Shown: one piece after another, positions 1 through 7,835 of the stretch
How positions within the stretch are numbered: position 1 is the first letter of the stretch
Layout of the letters: every line of letters starts with the position of its first letter
Source of the DNA: an uncultured Lactobacillus sp.
Lineage (GTDB): Bacteria; Bacillota; Bacilli; Lactobacillales; Lactobacillaceae
NCBI GenBank assembly: GCA_937916845.1
Contig: CALFSK010000063.1
Coordinates: 44,683-108,682 of the forward strand
Direction of reading: 5' to 3'
Length of the DNA stretch: 64,000 nucleotides
Notes under the pieces: generated by a model
Seen by the model: only the letters and a program-made list of their open reading frames with translations
What the model was told of the DNA's origin: nothing
Databases searched by the model: none
Position numbers and translations under genes: made by a program

Positions 1-7
1 CCAAAAG

Positions 8-1018
8 CTAAGTCATTGTTACGTTGATAATTTGATCTGCGTAACGCTGCAAGTCATGTTGCGGATTACGCTGATCAATAATTTGACACCACGCCGGATC
101 AATCGCGGCCACCCCAGTTTTAGCGCCACAGATTGCTGTCGCCATCGCGCCAATCGTGTCCGTATCGCCACCAAGGTTGGCACACATCACCGCACACTTG
201 TGAACGTCCCGCGTGTAATAGGCAATCGCTACGGCCGCTGGCACGCTCTCTGACAACATAGTCCCAGTACCGAGCAAGTCATAAACTGCCCGACTAAACC
301 GGGGTGCGTCAAATCGGTATTCCTCAGCAAGCTTTAACCCTAACTCAACGCGGGACCGCAGTTTTGCCGCCCACGTCGGTGCTCCCAGCTGATAACCCTG
401 ATCGCAGGCCCGCAACGCGTACGTCATGATGGCATCCCAATCATCGTCCGCCATCGCCGCCGTCACCGCACCGGCAATCAAGCTAGCGCTCCCCAGCGCA
501 ACGTCACTTGAATGCGTGATTTTTGTCACGGTGGCCACCATGGTGACTAAGTCATCCAGTTGGTCCGGCTCAAATAACGTTCCTAACGGTGCAATCCGCA
601 TCCCCGCACCGTTTGTCAGGGCTTGGGCCGTAATCTCCTGAACTGGTTGCCCCGCTTTGATTGCCAGCAAGGCCGCTTTACTGCTCGGTCCCAATATATT
701 TTCTTCCCAAGCATTCGCCGCATCGGCCCAAGCTAAGATATGCTGCACTAAGTTGACGGGTTGCGGTTGCCATTGCGTTTCAATTAATGAATCTAGAATC
801 GCCAAGGCTTGACCAGTATCATCGGTATATTCCCCGGCCCGATAATTCTTCGCCACCGCGTTACTTGCGGGCCCGTCCACAAAGGTCGTGATTCCCTGTG
901 GAAACACCCGTTGAATCGTAGCGATTGGCCAGAGTTCGGTGGGCATCCCCAGCGCATCCCCAATTGCTTGCCCGTACAATGTGCCTAGTACCCGGTCACG
1001 TGTCCGCCGTTTCACCAT
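8..1018 (-). CDS. ADP-ribosylglycohydrolase family protein
   Basis: The 336-residue protein belongs to the ADP-ribosylglycohydrolase (DraG/ARH) family, which removes ADP-ribose from proteins or small molecules using two Mg ions. The metal-binding motifs are all present: GQAIGDALGM at residues 16-25, EYTDDTGQ at 63-70, and NLGGDTDTIGAMA near residue 283. Length is normal for the family and there is no signal peptide, so it should be cytosolic. The start follows a clear GGAGGG ribosome site. It is monocistronic here, with no ADP-ribosyltransferase beside it, so the substrate cannot be told from context. Family call is firm; the exact substrate is unknown. Confidence 0.9.
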   Translation of the reverse strand: MVKRRTRDRVLGTLYGQAIGDALGMPTELWPIATIQRVFPQGITTFVDGPASNAVAKNYRAGEYTDDTGQALAILDSLIETQWQPQPVNLVQHILAWADAANAWEENILGPSSKAALLAIKAGQPVQEITAQALTNGAGMRIAPLGTLFEPDQLDDLVTMVATVTKITHSSDVALGSASLIAGAVTAAMADDDWDAIMTYALRACDQGYQLGAPTWAAKLRSRVELGLKLAEEYRFDAPRFSRAVYDLLGTGTMLSESVPAAVAIAYYTRDVHKCAVMCANLGGDTDTIGAMATAICGAKTGVAAIDPAWCQIIDQRNPQHDLQRYADQIINVTMT

Positions 1019-1155
1019 TTGCTTTTCCCTCCTAACCTAAATAATGATTGTCACTCGGTTAAATGTTGATTGAATACACTAAAATCAGCATACCAACCGC
1101 GTGTTGTGAACCTGTAAAAATCATGCAAAGTTTATGTATTTTTATTAACAGGTCA

Positions 1156-1201
1156 AAAAAAGCGCATCTGTCTGTGGATAACTCCAGACAAATGCGTTTT
1201 A
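1156..1201 (-). terminator. Rho-independent terminator of the thioesterase gene
   Basis: On the minus strand an inverted repeat (AACGCATTTGTCTG paired with CAGACAGATGCGC) is followed by a T-run, just after the thioesterase stop codon. Confidence 0.8.
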
Positions 1202-1207
1202 TTTTAC

Positions 1208-1711
1208 TTACCATGGCACGTCGACACTAATATGTGAATTAAAATGCTCTTGCTGCTTTAAGCGCGTCAGGCGTTCTGCTTGACGTTGTTCATAACCTTC
1301 CATCACAAAGGCGTACTCCGGTTTGTCCGCAACCAACGTCGGCAGTTCAATGCCCGGCTGTGTCACGACAAAGGTTGAAAAACAGGTCAATCCGAGAAAC
1401 CGTTCCCCAGTTTTCAAATGTTCCCCAATGATTTTCGTAAAGACTTCGATTGAGCGGTGACCGACACCCGAAACGTACGACTCCGCACACATCGAATCTT
1501 GGACCCGGAACGGCATCAAGAAATTGACTTGATCGACCGACGCCGTTACGGTTTCGATTCGTGCCAGTCGTGACGCCGCAATTGACGAGTTATCGTCAAC
1601 GGTAGCTAAAATTTTACCGCCAAATACGGTATCGTGTTCATTCAAATCCGCTGAAAAAACCCGGTGATTACTGATTGATAAAGTTTGCGATCCTTTGATT
1701 GTGTCCATCAT
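1208..1711 (-). CDS. Acyl-CoA thioesterase, hotdog fold
   Basis: This 167-residue protein looks like a YciA/BFIT-type hotdog thioesterase that hydrolyses acyl-CoA to free acid and CoA in the cytosol. The hallmark N-E-H-D-T-V-F-G-G-K segment near residues 24-33, followed by an Asp (ATVDD) a few residues on, matches the active-site region of this family. Length is typical for a single hotdog domain. A GGGGGTG ribosome site precedes two adjacent ATG codons; either could be used. It stands alone, with its own terminator. Substrate chain length cannot be read from the sequence. Confidence 0.87.
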   Translation of the reverse strand: MMDTIKGSQTLSISNHRVFSADLNEHDTVFGGKILATVDDNSSIAASRLARIETVTASVDQVNFLMPFRVQDSMCAESYVSGVGHRSIEVFTKIIGEHLKTGERFLGLTCFSTFVVTQPGIELPTLVADKPEYAFVMEGYEQRQAERLTRLKQQEHFNSHISVDVPW

Positions 1712-1980
1712 GCACCCCCGCAGATACTTATGTTCAAATATGGTTAATTCTATTTTAGAGGAAGACCGGTCCTGAATAAAGCAGATTATGGAAAATCAAG
1801 TGACGTTAATCATCAATTTTATCCACAAGTGGATAAGTTTGCCACAAGCTGGTGATTTACTCGTTAGAATTACCAGCTAGCTATGGTTATATTTTTAAAC
1901 TTAATATAAAATAATTAATAGTTCGACTTACTTGGGGAAGCAGGTCGGATTCAAAATTACTTTTGAGGAGTGAGTTTAAT

Positions 1981-2952
1981 ATGAAGAAACACGCCGCCAC
2001 TTGGACCAAGTGGTTCTTAATGCTCGTGTTGCTACTCGGTAGTGTTACCGCAACCACTGCGGTAACACCCGCTACGGTCGCCCATGCAACGACCGTTTAC
2101 GTAACCCGGACGGGGAAACATTATTTTTATAACAAGCACGACCGCGGGTTGAACCGTGCCAAGGCAGTCTACGCCGTATCCCTGACGACCGCCAAGCACC
2201 GCGGACTAACGTTGTCTGGAACTGAAAAGGCACCGGCTAAACGGAAGGTCGTTAAGAAAAAGACCGTCAAAAAAGTCGCTAAGAAGAAAAAAGTGACTAA
2301 AAAGAAAGCCGTTAAGAAAACAACTAAGAAAAAGGTTGCTAAAAAGAAACCAGCAAAGAAGAAAAAAGCCGTTAAAAAGACGACTAAAAAAGCCACAACC
2401 AAGTACCGCGTAAAAGTTCTCAACAAGAACCGGCCAGGCTTCAGCAAGGCCACCCTTTCCATTAAAAAGGGCCCGTGGCAAAAGTACGGCCAATTAGATG
2501 TTTATAACCGGGCAACGGCCGCTAACGCGTTACTTAACAAAAAGTTGATGCCTACAGCCAAAAGAGAAGCTTTATATATCAACCCAACTGGTTGGCATAA
2601 TAAGCGGATCAAGTCTGGCTGGTTATATAACCGGAGTCACCTCATCGGCTACCAATTAACTGGTCAAAACAATAACATGAAGAACTTGATTACGGGAACG
2701 CGCCAATTAAACGATCCTGGTATGTCGAAGTATGAAAACAAAGTGGCCGCCTATTTAAAAGCGAGCCCTAAGCATTACGTTCGTTACCGGGTCACCCCCG
2801 TCTTTAAAAGCCATGAATTGCTTGCCCGCGGGGTTAAGATGCAGGCCCAATCGATTGGTTCCAAGAAGATCAAATTTAACCTTTACCTGCCGAACACCCA
2901 ACCCGGCATGAAATTAAACTATGCCAATGGTTTGAGCAAGGTTGCAAAGTAA
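1981..2952 (+). CDS. Secreted DNA/RNA non-specific endonuclease with lysine-rich linker
   Basis: A 323-residue exported nuclease of the NucA/EndA (beta-beta-alpha metal) family. The ATG at 1981 was chosen because GAGGAGTGAG sits just upstream; an in-frame ATG 18 bases earlier has no ribosome site. Residues 1-36 form a signal peptide ending in AHA. Residues about 83-140 are almost pure Lys with Ala, Val and Thr, like a histone-type DNA-binding tail. The catalytic core follows, with NRSH at residues 217-220 (His220 as general base; DRGH in the classical family) and a downstream NNNMKNL segment that supplies the metal-binding Asn. It could degrade extracellular DNA for nutrients or take part in DNA uptake; there are no competence genes nearby. 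A strong terminator follows. Confidence 0.88.
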   Translation: MKKHAATWTKWFLMLVLLLGSVTATTAVTPATVAHATTVYVTRTGKHYFYNKHDRGLNRAKAVYAVSLTTAKHRGLTLSGTEKAPAKRKVVKKKTVKKVAKKKKVTKKKAVKKTTKKKVAKKKPAKKKKAVKKTTKKATTKYRVKVLNKNRPGFSKATLSIKKGPWQKYGQLDVYNRATAANALLNKKLMPTAKREALYINPTGWHNKRIKSGWLYNRSHLIGYQLTGQNNNMKNLITGTRQLNDPGMSKYENKVAAYLKASPKHYVRYRVTPVFKSHELLARGVKMQAQSIGSKKIKFNLYLPNTQPGMKLNYANGLSKVAK

Positions 2953-2983
2953 AACCAATTTAATCAAAACTGGAACATACTAA

Positions 2984-3033
2984 AAGATAGCGATTCAGAA
3001 ATCCAAATAATTTCTGAATCGCTATCTTTTTAG
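2984..3033. terminator. Strong bidirectional terminator hairpin
   Basis: A perfect long stem (AAAAGATAGCGATTCAGAAA and its complement) flanked by A and T runs ends the nuclease gene and could also stop minus-strand transcription. Confidence 0.85.
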
Positions 3034-3087
3034 CTTGAACTTTCTAACTGAAACGTGCACCAAAAGGCAATTTGCTCCGCTTAACCC

Positions 3088-3132
3088 GGAACCGGCGACT
3101 ATTCCAAGCCCAGGAATAATCGCCGGTTCCAC
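3088..3132 (-). terminator. GC-rich hairpin downstream of the C39-like peptidase gene
   Basis: GGAACCGGCGA(C/T)TATTCC forms an almost perfect stem around a 7-base loop about 40 bases past the stop at 3173. It lacks a long T-run, so it may stabilise the mRNA end rather than terminate alone. Confidence 0.5.
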
Positions 3133-3172
3133 GTTAATGCTCACAAATTATTCGCCTTTTGTCACACTCTGA

Positions 3173-4834
3173 TCAATAACTCAGTGCACGGTAGCCATCA
3201 CGCTTCCAATGCGACTTGAAGCTTGAAATGGTCATACTCGTTTTACGATTTGTCCACGGGTCGTTATAGTAGATCCGCGTTGGGCTGTAGCCCGTCATCG
3301 TCAAGGCATGAGTGTTAAATCCATCAACACCGGTGACCCATAACGTCACGGGGTGCTTCTTATTGATCTGTTTCTTTAACCGCGAAACGGAAACACCGGT
3401 CAAATTAACAGCCGAGTGGGCGTGTCGCTTCACCAGTTTCATCAAGCCGGCTGGGTAAATGGTCCAGCCATAACTCGTGTACGGATTGCCGACAAATCCC
3501 TTATTCGGATTACTACTCCGTGGCATCTCAAGCGCTAAACTGTTCTTAGTCACTTTGCAGCCCTTATACTGTAGCATCATGGTAACCGCCGTGATTTCAC
3601 ACCCAGTTGGTAATTCTGGACGTTGGGCGATCAACGGCACGTTTAACTTCTTTGCCGCATACTTCCAATGGGCTTTGTGATACCGGGACTTAGTTGCGTT
3701 AACCGTGAAAGTTTTCGTCGTCAAACTGCGAGTCGCATTAACGGTGAAGTTCCCCTTCGAATTGGCCTTGGCCGTTCCCACAACCTTATTCGATGCCACT
3801 AATTGAACGGTTGCACCAGCCACCGCGTGCCCGGTGACTTTTTTACCGTGCACCGCGATATGCGTTAGCTTTTGTGGTGCCGTGTACTTCCAAGTAACCT
3901 TCTTATAGCGAGATTTAGTTGCGCTCAGATTAAACGGCTTGGTGCTGACCGTCTTAGTCGTATGAACGGCAAACGTCCCCTTCTTATTGACGACTGCTCG
4001 TCCTAATAATTGCTTTTTCAAATTGGTGACTTTCACCGTAGCACCAGCCGTAGTGTGCCCCGTTATTTTATGCTTCGTCACTTTGACTTTGCTAACCTTG
4101 AGGGGCGCCGTATACTTCCAGCTAGCGGCATGATACCCTGACTTCGTTATTTTAAGTGTAAATGGTGTGGTATTAACCTTTTTGGTGGCATGGAGCGTAA
4201 ACTGGCCATTTGAACTAGCCAGCGCCGTGCCGACCGTTTTCTTTTTCTGGTTAACAAGTTTTATCTTAGCGCCAGCCAACGTTTGCCCACTGACAATCGT
4301 CTTAGCAACCTTCACCTTGGATACTTTCAGCTTAGCCATGTATTTCCAAGTAGCACTTTGCATGTCGGTCTTAGTGGCGCGCAAACTAAACGACGTATCA
4401 GTCAGTCCAGCTACCAGCTTAAAGTTGCCCTGCGCATCGGCCTTGGCGGTTCCTAAAACGGCTTGATCTAAGCCCACTGCTTGCACCGTTGTCCCGGCAG
4501 CAGTGTGTCCAGTAACCGCCGTCTTCGTCACTTTGACATCCGTCAGCGTTAAAGTTTCCTGCGTTTTTTTAGCGGTTGTGGTTGCCGTTTGATTGGTTTT
4601 GACAGTCGGCGCATCAAGCCGTTTAGCCGGATGACTCGCACTAGTACTGGTTGTCCGACTGGAACTCTGTTGACTAGTCTGCGTCGAGCTCGTCGCTGTC
4701 GTACTGGTGGCAACCGCGCTAGATTGACTAGCCGCACTCGGTTGGTTTGTTTCAGCCGCCCGCCCCGTCACCGGCGCTAAGATCACACCTAACGCCAGCG
4801 TAGTCGTTAATAGTAACCTTTTATTAAGGCCCAT
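3173..4834 (-). CDS. Secreted C39-like cysteine peptidase with Ig-like repeats
   Basis: A 553-residue exported protein. The start is the ATG at 4834, preceded by TTGGAGG; the longer open frame begins inside that ribosome site. Order of parts: signal peptide (1-28, ending GRAAE), a Ser/Thr/Gln-rich stalk (30-90), about four and a half repeats of roughly 80 residues with a shared GHT/VAGATV core and a closing WKY motif, then a C-terminal Peptidase_C39_2 domain. That domain shows the expected triad: Cys412 in LPTGCEITAV, His509 in NTHALTM, and the Asn/Asp of YYNDPW. Many lactobacilli carry such proteins and their targets are not known. The repeats probably space the enzyme from the wall. No sorting signal is present, so it is released or held non-covalently. 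Confidence 0.85.
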   Translation of the reverse strand: MGLNKRLLLTTTLALGVILAPVTGRAAETNQPSAASQSSAVATSTTATSSTQTSQQSSSRTTSTSASHPAKRLDAPTVKTNQTATTTAKKTQETLTLTDVKVTKTAVTGHTAAGTTVQAVGLDQAVLGTAKADAQGNFKLVAGLTDTSFSLRATKTDMQSATWKYMAKLKVSKVKVAKTIVSGQTLAGAKIKLVNQKKKTVGTALASSNGQFTLHATKKVNTTPFTLKITKSGYHAASWKYTAPLKVSKVKVTKHKITGHTTAGATVKVTNLKKQLLGRAVVNKKGTFAVHTTKTVSTKPFNLSATKSRYKKVTWKYTAPQKLTHIAVHGKKVTGHAVAGATVQLVASNKVVGTAKANSKGNFTVNATRSLTTKTFTVNATKSRYHKAHWKYAAKKLNVPLIAQRPELPTGCEITAVTMMLQYKGCKVTKNSLALEMPRSSNPNKGFVGNPYTSYGWTIYPAGLMKLVKRHAHSAVNLTGVSVSRLKKQINKKHPVTLWVTGVDGFNTHALTMTGYSPTRIYYNDPWTNRKTSMTISSFKSHWKRDGYRALSY

Positions 4835-4975
4835 AATTTCCTCCAAAAATCCTACTCAACAAGCCCCATCCTATTAAGTAAATTTATTTTTACCTCTAAT
4901 AAGTAATCTAACCGTTTCCTGACTAGAATGTCAACAGCGGATAGAAAGCGATTTCTTTTCCCTCGTGTGAACACA

Positions 4976-5002
4976 AAAAAAACCGTGATTACGATCACAG
5001 CC
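4976..5002 (-). terminator. Terminator of the ArsR-family gene
   Basis: On the minus strand GTGAT-cgta-ATCAC is followed by eight Ts, about 45 bases after the regulator's stop codon. Confidence 0.75.
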
Positions 5003-5046
5003 TTCATCGAATTTATTTTGAACATCATCCAATAACTACCTATTAC

Positions 5047-5406
5047 TTAGTAATCATTTTCGTCTTCGATAATGTGTTCCTGCGTTTGGCGAAAAATCGT
5101 GATGATGTGTTGATCACTCAACCGGTAATGAATATTCCGACCACGCCGGGCGTTGGACACTAGGTTCAATTGTTTTAAAACGCTTAGTTGGTGTGAAATC
5201 GAGGACTGGCTCATCCCTAACGTGTCCGCAATTTCACCCACACTTAGCGGTGTCTCAGCCAGTGCCAAGATAATCTTGACCCGGGTCATATCACCGAAGG
5301 CCTTAAAAATATTCACCATCGCACCTAAGGAATCGTCGTTCGGCAGTTCTGCTTTTAAATTAGTCAGTGCCTTTTGGTGTTCCTGCTCAAAGTTTTCTTC
5401 TGCCAT
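5047..5406 (-). CDS. ArsR/SmtB-family metal-responsive repressor, zinc-type
   Basis: A 119-residue winged-helix repressor. I place the start at 5406, where AGAGGATT precedes the ATG; the in-frame extension to 5538 lacks a ribosome site and covers the likely operator. The DNA-recognition helix is visible as MSQSSISHQLSVLK (65-78). The C-terminal helix carries Asp98-x-His100-x10-His111-x2-Glu114, the alpha-5 site of SmtB/CzrA zinc sensors; the N-terminal cysteines of CadC-type Cd/Pb sensors are absent. It should therefore release DNA when zinc (or cobalt) is abundant. No metal transporter is adjacent, so its targets apart from itself lie elsewhere. A palindrome upstream fits autoregulation. Confidence 0.9.
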   Translation of the reverse strand: MAEENFEQEHQKALTNLKAELPNDDSLGAMVNIFKAFGDMTRVKIILALAETPLSVGEIADTLGMSQSSISHQLSVLKQLNLVSNARRGRNIHYRLSDQHIITIFRQTQEHIIEDENDY

Positions 5407-5466
5407 ACATAATCCTCTTATTTGTTTTCGTTGAAAATCCTTATGAATCATTCCATTATAAGCCAC

Positions 5467-5494
5467 ACATGAATAATCGCTCACGTATTCATGT
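5467..5494. promoter_or_regulatory. Probable ArsR/SmtB operator
   Basis: ACATGAATA and TATTCATGT form a perfect 9-base inverted repeat with a 10-base spacer, 61 bases before the regulator's start. The TGAA...TTCA core is the usual form of ArsR/SmtB operators. Binding is inferred. Confidence 0.65.
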
Positions 5495-5581
5495 AAACTC
5501 TTTCCGGGAGGCTTGTCAACTGAAAGACGGCACGACACACCAGTATCGATACAAGTTACAGCAACCGCCGCTACTTCTGGA

Positions 5582-5782
5582 CTACTTGATTAAACCTGCC
5601 TTATAACCATAATCTATTAAACGTTGCGCCGTGCTAACCGTTAGCTTGTCTATGGATCTTTCGCCACTCTTTAAGCGTTGTGCAATACTAATGTCAACAC
5701 CCGATCCTTTACCAATTGCATGCGCTGTCATGTCACTATTAATGACTTGCGCTACTAGTTCCTTAATGGTCGTACTTTGCAT
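5582..5782 (-). CDS. Small helix-turn-helix-like protein, phage-type
   Basis: A 66-residue protein with a GGGGATGTG ribosome site. It contains an alpha-helical segment (SGVDISIAQRLKSGERSIDK) that resembles the HTH of small XRE/Cro-like phage or plasmid proteins, followed by an Ala/Gln/Arg helix. I do not recognise a named family. It lies upstream of the ArsR gene on the same strand but is separated by that gene's operator, so it is likely its own transcript. With the small genes to its right it forms a patch that resembles lysogeny-region leftovers of Lactobacillus phages. Function unknown. Confidence 0.55.
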   Translation of the reverse strand: MQSTTIKELVAQVINSDMTAHAIGKGSGVDISIAQRLKSGERSIDKLTVSTAQRLIDYGYKAGLIK

Positions 5783-5819
5783 TGAATCACATCCCCTGAT
5801 AAAATAGTTTTATGTAAAA

Positions 5820-5911
5820 GTGAGAACCGGTTGAGGCGGTTCCCACAAGTTCGCAAGTTCAGGGCAGTATAACTTTACGTGGAGCAGTTAGCCTTTTTTG
5901 GTTAGCTGCTC
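5820..5911. other. Non-coding segment with two strong hairpins
   Basis: GTGAGAACCG pairs with CGGTTCCCAC (5820-5846, one wobble) and GAGCAGTTAGCC pairs with GGTTAGCTGCTC (5882-5911, two wobbles, T6 loop). A short direct repeat (AAGTTCGCAAGTTC) lies between. I found no open frame here. It may be a small RNA or the processed leader of the HTH gene. Confidence 0.4.
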
Positions 5912-5988
5912 TTGCTATATACAACCCCAAATAAAAAAGAGCAGCGAATTTAATCGCTACCCACCTTTTAATTTAATCATGTTAGCCC

Positions 5989-6129
5989 CTAGTTTAATGC
6001 GAATATACCCCAAATGAAATAAATACCAACACCGAAAATTGTAAGCCCAATCAACACGACCACAAAATAATATAAAACTACGAAAAGACTAGCAACCACG
6101 TGACAAAAGTCTATAAATCTATCCATCAT
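5989..6129 (-). CDS. 46-residue hydrophobic membrane microprotein
   Basis: A short frame (begins MMDRFIDFCHVV, ends GIFALN) preceded by AAGGGGTG seven bases before the ATG. About 30 central residues are strongly hydrophobic and would span the membrane once or twice. It lies just downstream of the 207-residue hypothetical gene on the same strand. Such microproteins are common next to phage immunity genes, but I cannot assign a family. Existence rests on the ribosome site and the composition only. Confidence 0.45.
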   Translation of the reverse strand: MMDRFIDFCHVVASLFVVLYYFVVVLIGLTIFGVGIYFIWGIFALN

Positions 6130-6147
6130 CCAACACCCCTTAAATTC

Positions 6148-6771
6148 TTATCTGTTTTCATCTCGTAGAAAGTAAACTGTTTCCCCGTTGATAACTTTGC
6201 GGCATACTATGGTTTCATCTGTCTCCATTATTAAAGCGTCACGGTCCTCTTTAGTTTCATCATCCTCAAGCGGATCGTTTTCTAGCTCCGCGGTAAGCGT
6301 TGTGTAACTCATCTCATTTCTGATCTGCATAAAGCTTTCACCATCATTGTAAACAGCTACATACATTTGAGCCTCGAACTCATTGCCCAATTCAGGCATA
6401 TAATTCACATATTTATATGTTCTATCATCATTCGTAAAGATCATATTTAGTACACGGTTTTCATCACTTAACCAAGCCTTAGAGATCCTAGCAGCCTTAC
6501 CAGTGGCGTATGTTTGCGGTAAGTTGTAGCGCCCTAGCAACGCATCGCAGTCACATGTATAGGCCTCAGCGTAGTGAACACTGTAATAGTCTGGTGTGTA
6601 TCCAATCAGGCCCATAACCTGGCTAAGGTTGTATGATAAGTCGTCGTCCTTTTCGTCTGTATCATCTGCATGGCTTTCCCCGTAGTGATCACTTAACCCA
6701 ATCGAATAGACTTGCTTGGTGTTCCTTGCGATTATATAAACACTATTAGTTATGTATGATTCCCGTCCCAT
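6148..6771 (-). CDS. Hypothetical protein, possible phage remnant
   Basis: A 207-residue soluble acidic protein with no signal peptide or membrane span. Asp and Glu are abundant, especially in residues 32-45 (DDTDEKDDD) and 165-180. I recognise no domain. Its ATG overlaps the stop of the 41-residue microprotein upstream (TAATG), which indicates translational coupling. The AT-richer sequence and the setting between an HTH-like gene and two membrane microproteins suggest acquired DNA, perhaps the edge of a decayed prophage. Function unknown. Confidence 0.6.
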   Translation of the reverse strand: MGRESYITNSVYIIARNTKQVYSIGLSDHYGESHADDTDEKDDDLSYNLSQVMGLIGYTPDYYSVHYAEAYTCDCDALLGRYNLPQTYATGKAARISKAWLSDENRVLNMIFTNDDRTYKYVNYMPELGNEFEAQMYVAVYNDGESFMQIRNEMSYTTLTAELENDPLEDDETKEDRDALIMETDETIVCRKVINGETVYFLRDENR

Positions 6772-6896
6772 TAAAAAATATCAATTCCCATAAGACTAAG
6801 CAACAAGCCTAAAAAGAAAAGTGTAAACGGTATCCAGATAAAAATCCCCGGTAATAAATCCCAAAAACTAACGTCATCATAACCTGATTTTTTCAT
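6771..6896 (-). CDS. 41-residue membrane microprotein, coupled to the downstream gene
   Basis: A short frame (MKKSGYDDVSFWDLLPGIF...) with a hydrophobic segment over residues 12-38, likely one membrane span. A GGGG element lies nine bases before the chosen ATG; an in-frame ATG five codons earlier has a poorer site. Its TAA shares one base with the ATG of the next gene (TAATG), a strong sign that it is translated. No family recognised. Confidence 0.5.
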   Translation of the reverse strand: MKKSGYDDVSFWDLLPGIFIWIPFTLFFLGLLLSLMGIDIF

Positions 6897-7035
6897 TTTA
6901 AGAATCCCCATTCCTTTTTCTTATTATTTTACTATTACCGCTTTAATAGCACACGTTATTTTTAAGTGTTTGGACATATTTTCTGCTTATATATCTCATT
7001 ACCTTGCTGAATTCGTACTAAGCTCCGTTTAGGCA

Positions 7036-7066
7036 CCAAAAAAGGCCCGCGTACGCACGCAGACCT
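7036..7066 (-). terminator. Terminator of the 207-residue membrane-protein gene
   Basis: On the minus strand AGGTCTGCGT pairs with ACGCGGGCCT across a 4-base loop, followed by six Ts. Confidence 0.85.
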
Positions 7067-7077
7067 CTTAAACCAGT

Positions 7078-7701
7078 TTAAACTTTTGCTCGGGTTTCAC
7101 CGTAGACTTCCGCCGCAATCAACGCAATTAAAACGCCCGCCACGGCCGTAATCACTAAGATCCACCAACTAATAACGTCTACTCTTAGGACGAAGAACGA
7201 CTGGTTCCACGGTCCCCAAACGGGTAGCCACGCTCCCAACAAGTGCAGCTTTAAGAACGACCCACCGATGAGTAAGCCACTAATCAGTGTTGCCCAAATC
7301 CCCACTTTGCGTCCGTGCGCAATCAGGTACAGCGAAATCAAGTTTGGTAAATAAACAATCACATTGATCAGTAGCAAGCTCAATGTGAACCGGTACCCCC
7401 AGCCCATCGCTTGGCGCATATGATCACAATCGTGAATTGCAATCACCATCAACATCCCGACATTTGCAAACATCAAAGTCACAATGTGACCCGCCTTTAA
7501 CGGGTTAAACATGGTCACCGGCCGTTGTTGTGCCGCCGTACAAGCCGTCACCCCGATGACAAACATCACTAGTCCCAGTAAGCCGTGGACAACCGTCCCA
7601 TCAATACTGTGGTCCAACCACATCAATCCGGCCGCCGCAATTTCAATTATAAATAGCAATACCACTAAGGTTAAATAACTCACGCGTGCTCTCAGATTCA
7701 T
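7078..7701 (-). CDS. Multi-pass membrane protein of unknown function
   Basis: A 207-residue integral membrane protein with about six hydrophobic segments (near residues 8-28, 37-55, 73-90, 103-127, 132-150 and 177-200). The ribosome site AAAAGGATC precedes the ATG. I recognise no transporter signature, and there are no charged catalytic motifs beyond a short loop IHDCDHMRQ near residue 90 that is rich in His, Cys and Asp. It stands alone with its own terminator between the phage-like patch and metI. Function unknown. Confidence 0.7.
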   Translation of the reverse strand: MNLRARVSYLTLVVLLFIIEIAAAGLMWLDHSIDGTVVHGLLGLVMFVIGVTACTAAQQRPVTMFNPLKAGHIVTLMFANVGMLMVIAIHDCDHMRQAMGWGYRFTLSLLLINVIVYLPNLISLYLIAHGRKVGIWATLISGLLIGGSFLKLHLLGAWLPVWGPWNQSFFVLRVDVISWWILVITAVAGVLIALIAAEVYGETRAKV

Positions 7702-7787
7702 TAGTATCAGATCCTTTTGAAATAATCATTACCTAAAGTATACACCCGTAAAAGAAAGCGCATTCATTCGTTTTGAAAACATCTTCA

Positions 7788-7814
7788 CAAAAAAAGCCGA
7801 CCTGCAAGTCGACT
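7788..7814 (-). terminator. Terminator of the metNIQ-type operon
   Basis: AGTCGAC-ttgcag-GTCGGCT followed by seven Ts on the minus strand, 22 bases after the metI stop. Confidence 0.8.
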
Positions 7815-7835
7815 TTCCTGGTAACTGATTAATAC

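Noticed and set aside
2169-2493. Two minus-strand open frames rich in Phe and Leu
   Set aside because: They are antisense to the AAG/AAA-rich lysine tail of the nuclease.
5407-5538. N-terminal extension of the ArsR-type protein
   Set aside because: No ribosome site; it contains the operator palindrome, and family members start near the internal ATG.
5820-5911. Possible type I toxin-antitoxin locus
   Set aside because: The hairpins suit an RNA, but I found no short toxin-like frame on either strand.
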